In this document: piece after piece, positions 62,546 through 64,000 of the stretch
Layout of the letters: each line of letters opens with the position of its first letter
Numbering within the stretch: position 1 is the stretch's first letter
DNA from: Amycolatopsis dendrobii
Lineage (GTDB): Bacteria; Actinomycetota; Actinomycetes; Mycobacteriales; Pseudonocardiaceae
Reading direction: 5' to 3'
DNA: 64,000 bases
Assembly: GCF_014145675.1 (NCBI RefSeq)
Contig: NZ_JACGZW010000010.1
Coordinates: forward strand, 62,001 to 126,000
Program-made: the position numbers and the translations under genes
Notes under the pieces: model-generated
Databases searched by the model: none
Told to the model about the DNA's origin: nothing
What the model saw: only the letters and a program-made list of their open reading frames with translations

Positions 62546-63154
62546 TCAGCGGGCGAACCAGCCCGCGCGGAAGACCGGAGCGATGCCTGCCACGGCGCGG
62601 CGGCACCAGTCCGCGACTGCCTCGCCCGCCTCTGCCGGGCCGAGCGAAGACGTGTCGATCACCGTTGTCGCCCACTCCGGGCCCGGGGTGCGCCCGACCC
62701 AGCGGTCCCAGCGCATTTCCGGCCAGGCGTCCGTCGTGACAGCTTCCGGAAGATGACCCGGGTCGTGCGCGTGCGCACGCAGCCACGCCGCGAATGCTTG
62801 ATTCGCGGGGCTCGGCTCGCCGCGGCGGGCGAGCCGAGCCAGGTGGGCCTCGTCGCTGAGGTCGAGCAGGCAACCGGCGATGTCGATCCGGTCCGCGCTC
62901 GGCGCCGCCAGTGCTTCGCCGACCGGTATCGGATCGCCGGCCAGCAGCAGGTGCCTGTCCTCGGCTTCGAGCGCGATCGCGCGTCGCACCGCGACTTCCA
63001 CTCGCTCCTGCCGCCACGCGACGGTCGGCGCGGCCGGGATCGGGCCGAGCGTGCTCAGTTCGGCGGTCTCGTACGTTTCGCCGAGCAGATGCCGCGCGTG
63101 CAAGCGAGCGGTGGTTTTGCCGACGCAGGACGCGCCCGAGACAACCAGCAACAT
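62546..63154 (-). CDS. P-loop nucleoside/nucleotide kinase-like protein
   Basis: 202 aa. Walker A is VVSGASCVGKTTARLHARHL. The rest has an AAA_18/kinase-like pattern: LLLAGDPIPVGE and LLDLSDEAHLARLARRGEP, which resembles a lid region. It likely phosphorylates a small molecule; the substrate is unknown. It ends 3 bp from the preceding hairpin and is 18 bp after the DHFR-like gene on the same strand. Confidence 0.75.
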   Translation of the reverse strand: MLLVVSGASCVGKTTARLHARHLLGETYETAELSTLGPIPAAPTVAWRQERVEVAVRRAIALEAEDRHLLLAGDPIPVGEALAAPSADRIDIAGCLLDLSDEAHLARLARRGEPSPANQAFAAWLRAHAHDPGHLPEAVTTDAWPEMRWDRWVGRTPGPEWATTVIDTSSLGPAEAGEAVADWCRRAVAGIAPVFRAGWFAR

Positions 63155-63172
63155 GGCCCCCGACGCTACGGC

Positions 63173-63748
63173 CTAGCGCCCGGAACCATCCACCGAATTT
63201 TCGCGCACGTACCGCGAAAGCGTCGCCGCGCCAACGCGTTCAGCCGACGTGCATTCCAGATGCGCGAGCCGGGTGCCGTCCGGGAACAGGCGGGTGCCGC
63301 GGCCCAGGACGGTGGGGAAGGTCAGCAGCCGGTATTCGTCGACCAGGTCCGCTGCCATCAGCGTGTGCACGACGCTCAGGCTGCCGGTGACGACGACGTC
63401 GCGCCCTTCCCGTTTCACCGCGTCGACCAGGTCGCCCTCCAGAACCGACGAGTTCTGCCACGCGCTGGTGTCGGCGAGGGTGCTGGTGGCGACCAGCTTG
63501 GGTACGGCGTTCATCCGCCGCGAGAACGGGTCGTCGCGGTGCGGCCACAGACCGGAGAACAGCTCCCAGGTCTTGCGGCCGAGCAGCAGGACCCCGTCGT
63601 CCAGCGTGGCGCCCAGGCGGAATTTGTCGCCCGCCACGGACTCCGGGCCGTGCCGGAACGCCCAGCCGCCGTCCGGGGCGGCCGACGAGCCGTCCGGATC
63701 GGACGAGATGCCGTCGAGGGTGGTGAAGGCGATGACGATGACGCTCAT
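63173..63748 (-). CDS. dihydrofolate reductase / RibD C-terminal family protein
   Basis: 191 aa. The family pattern is VIVIAFTTLDGISSDPDGSS, GVLLLGRKTWELFSGLWP, MNAVPKLVATSTL, VVVTGSLSVVHTLMAADLVD and LLTFPTVLGRGTRLFPDGT. These NADPH-dependent reductases have largely uncharacterised substrates. It is 68 bp downstream of the partial sigma-factor gene on the same strand and could be its target. Confidence 0.88.
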   Translation of the reverse strand: MSVIVIAFTTLDGISSDPDGSSAAPDGGWAFRHGPESVAGDKFRLGATLDDGVLLLGRKTWELFSGLWPHRDDPFSRRMNAVPKLVATSTLADTSAWQNSSVLEGDLVDAVKREGRDVVVTGSLSVVHTLMAADLVDEYRLLTFPTVLGRGTRLFPDGTRLAHLECTSAERVGAATLSRYVRENSVDGSGR

Positions 63749-63816
63749 GGCGGAGTTCCCTTCAATCGGTGTCGCCAGTACTTACCGGCGGCGCCGAGCG
63801 AACTCATCGGCGAAAG

Positions 63817-64000
63817 TCAAAAAATCTTCGGCGGCAGGTCGAACGCCTTGAAAACGCGCGGATCGGCGAACACGACGTTGTGCGAAATCCGCCCGCCGGC
63901 CACGGTGAAGACTTGCAGGGTGTGCAACTGCCGGTCGGGGGTGTAGGCGGCGAGCGCGGGCTGCCCGTTGGCGGCGAGGCCGCGGACGCTCCAGCCGGCT
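63817..64000 (-). CDS. 3' end of an ECF-type sigma factor with SnoaL-like C-terminal domain (partial)
   Basis: Only the last 60 codons are present. The peptide (LAANGQPALAAYTPDRQLHT; VFTVAGGRISHNVVFADPRV; ending FKAFDLPPKIF) resembles the C-terminal SnoaL-like extension of ECF sigma factors such as SigJ/ECF41. That extension modulates sigma activity without an anti-sigma factor. A free SnoaL-like protein is an alternative; the sigma domains would lie beyond the window edge. Confidence 0.65.
   Translation of the reverse strand, partial: AGWSVRGLAANGQPALAAYTPDRQLHTLQVFTVAGGRISHNVVFADPRVFKAFDLPPKIF

Overview
The window is high-GC actinobacterial chromosome with strong third-position GC bias, many GTG starts and many 1-14 bp overlapping start/stop pairs. 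Gene content (180-kDa NAD-glutamate dehydrogenase, DUF3558 lipoprotein, DUF6292, F420-type LLM oxidoreductase, a mycothiol-reductase relative, group II truncated globin) points to Pseudonocardiaceae. Amycolatopsis is my best guess; this rests on gene content only, not on a database search.

Layout. 0-5.4 kb: the 5' end of a DUF4291 gene, a three-gene cluster with a DEDDh exonuclease-BRCT protein, and a minus-strand operon of DUF3311 protein, sodium:solute symporter and ornithine-cyclodeaminase-like enzyme behind a palindromic operator. 5.8-10.5 kb: a DUF3558 lipoprotein, a gene-poor stretch with a degenerate duplication and tRNA-Arg(TCT), a secreted I36-type protease inhibitor and a LacI regulator. 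10.7-39.5 kb: a conserved actinobacterial core. It holds a CopD-CtaG fusion, EttA, a TPR/disordered protein, NAD-GDH with two coupled genes, a desaturase, CspA, alpha-glucosidase with truncated globin, MscS, an HNH nuclease, a CtaJ-like oxidase subunit with DUF5130, aminopeptidase N, an Rv2466c-like protein, an MBL hydrolase with ComB-like phosphatase, RpiB and Nei. From memory much of this order matches M. tuberculosis Rv2477c to Rv2464c. A lineage-specific gene encoding 21 perfect GTRVT hexapeptide repeats sits inside this core and is the most unusual object here.

39.6-53 kb: an accessory, regulator-rich region. It has a KstR-type box in front of an LLM oxidoreductase and ketosteroid-isomerase-like protein, then MarR, ArsR and TetR genes, most of them divergent from an oxidoreductase with clear inverted-repeat operators between. 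Two TetR/NmrA-type modules lie side by side. 53-64 kb: a TetR gene, a large secreted alpha/beta hydrolase, a frameshifted GNAT acetyltransferase, a tiny sorting-signal-like membrane peptide next to a family 2 glycosyltransferase, a cation/proton antiporter, a NarL-type two-component system, a P-loop kinase, a DHFR-like reductase and the 3' end of a probable ECF sigma factor.

Convergent gene pairs are repeatedly separated by long, often perfect hairpins, several sharing GTGAGGG/CCCTCAC ends. Products are assigned by recognising motifs in the translations; no searches were run.
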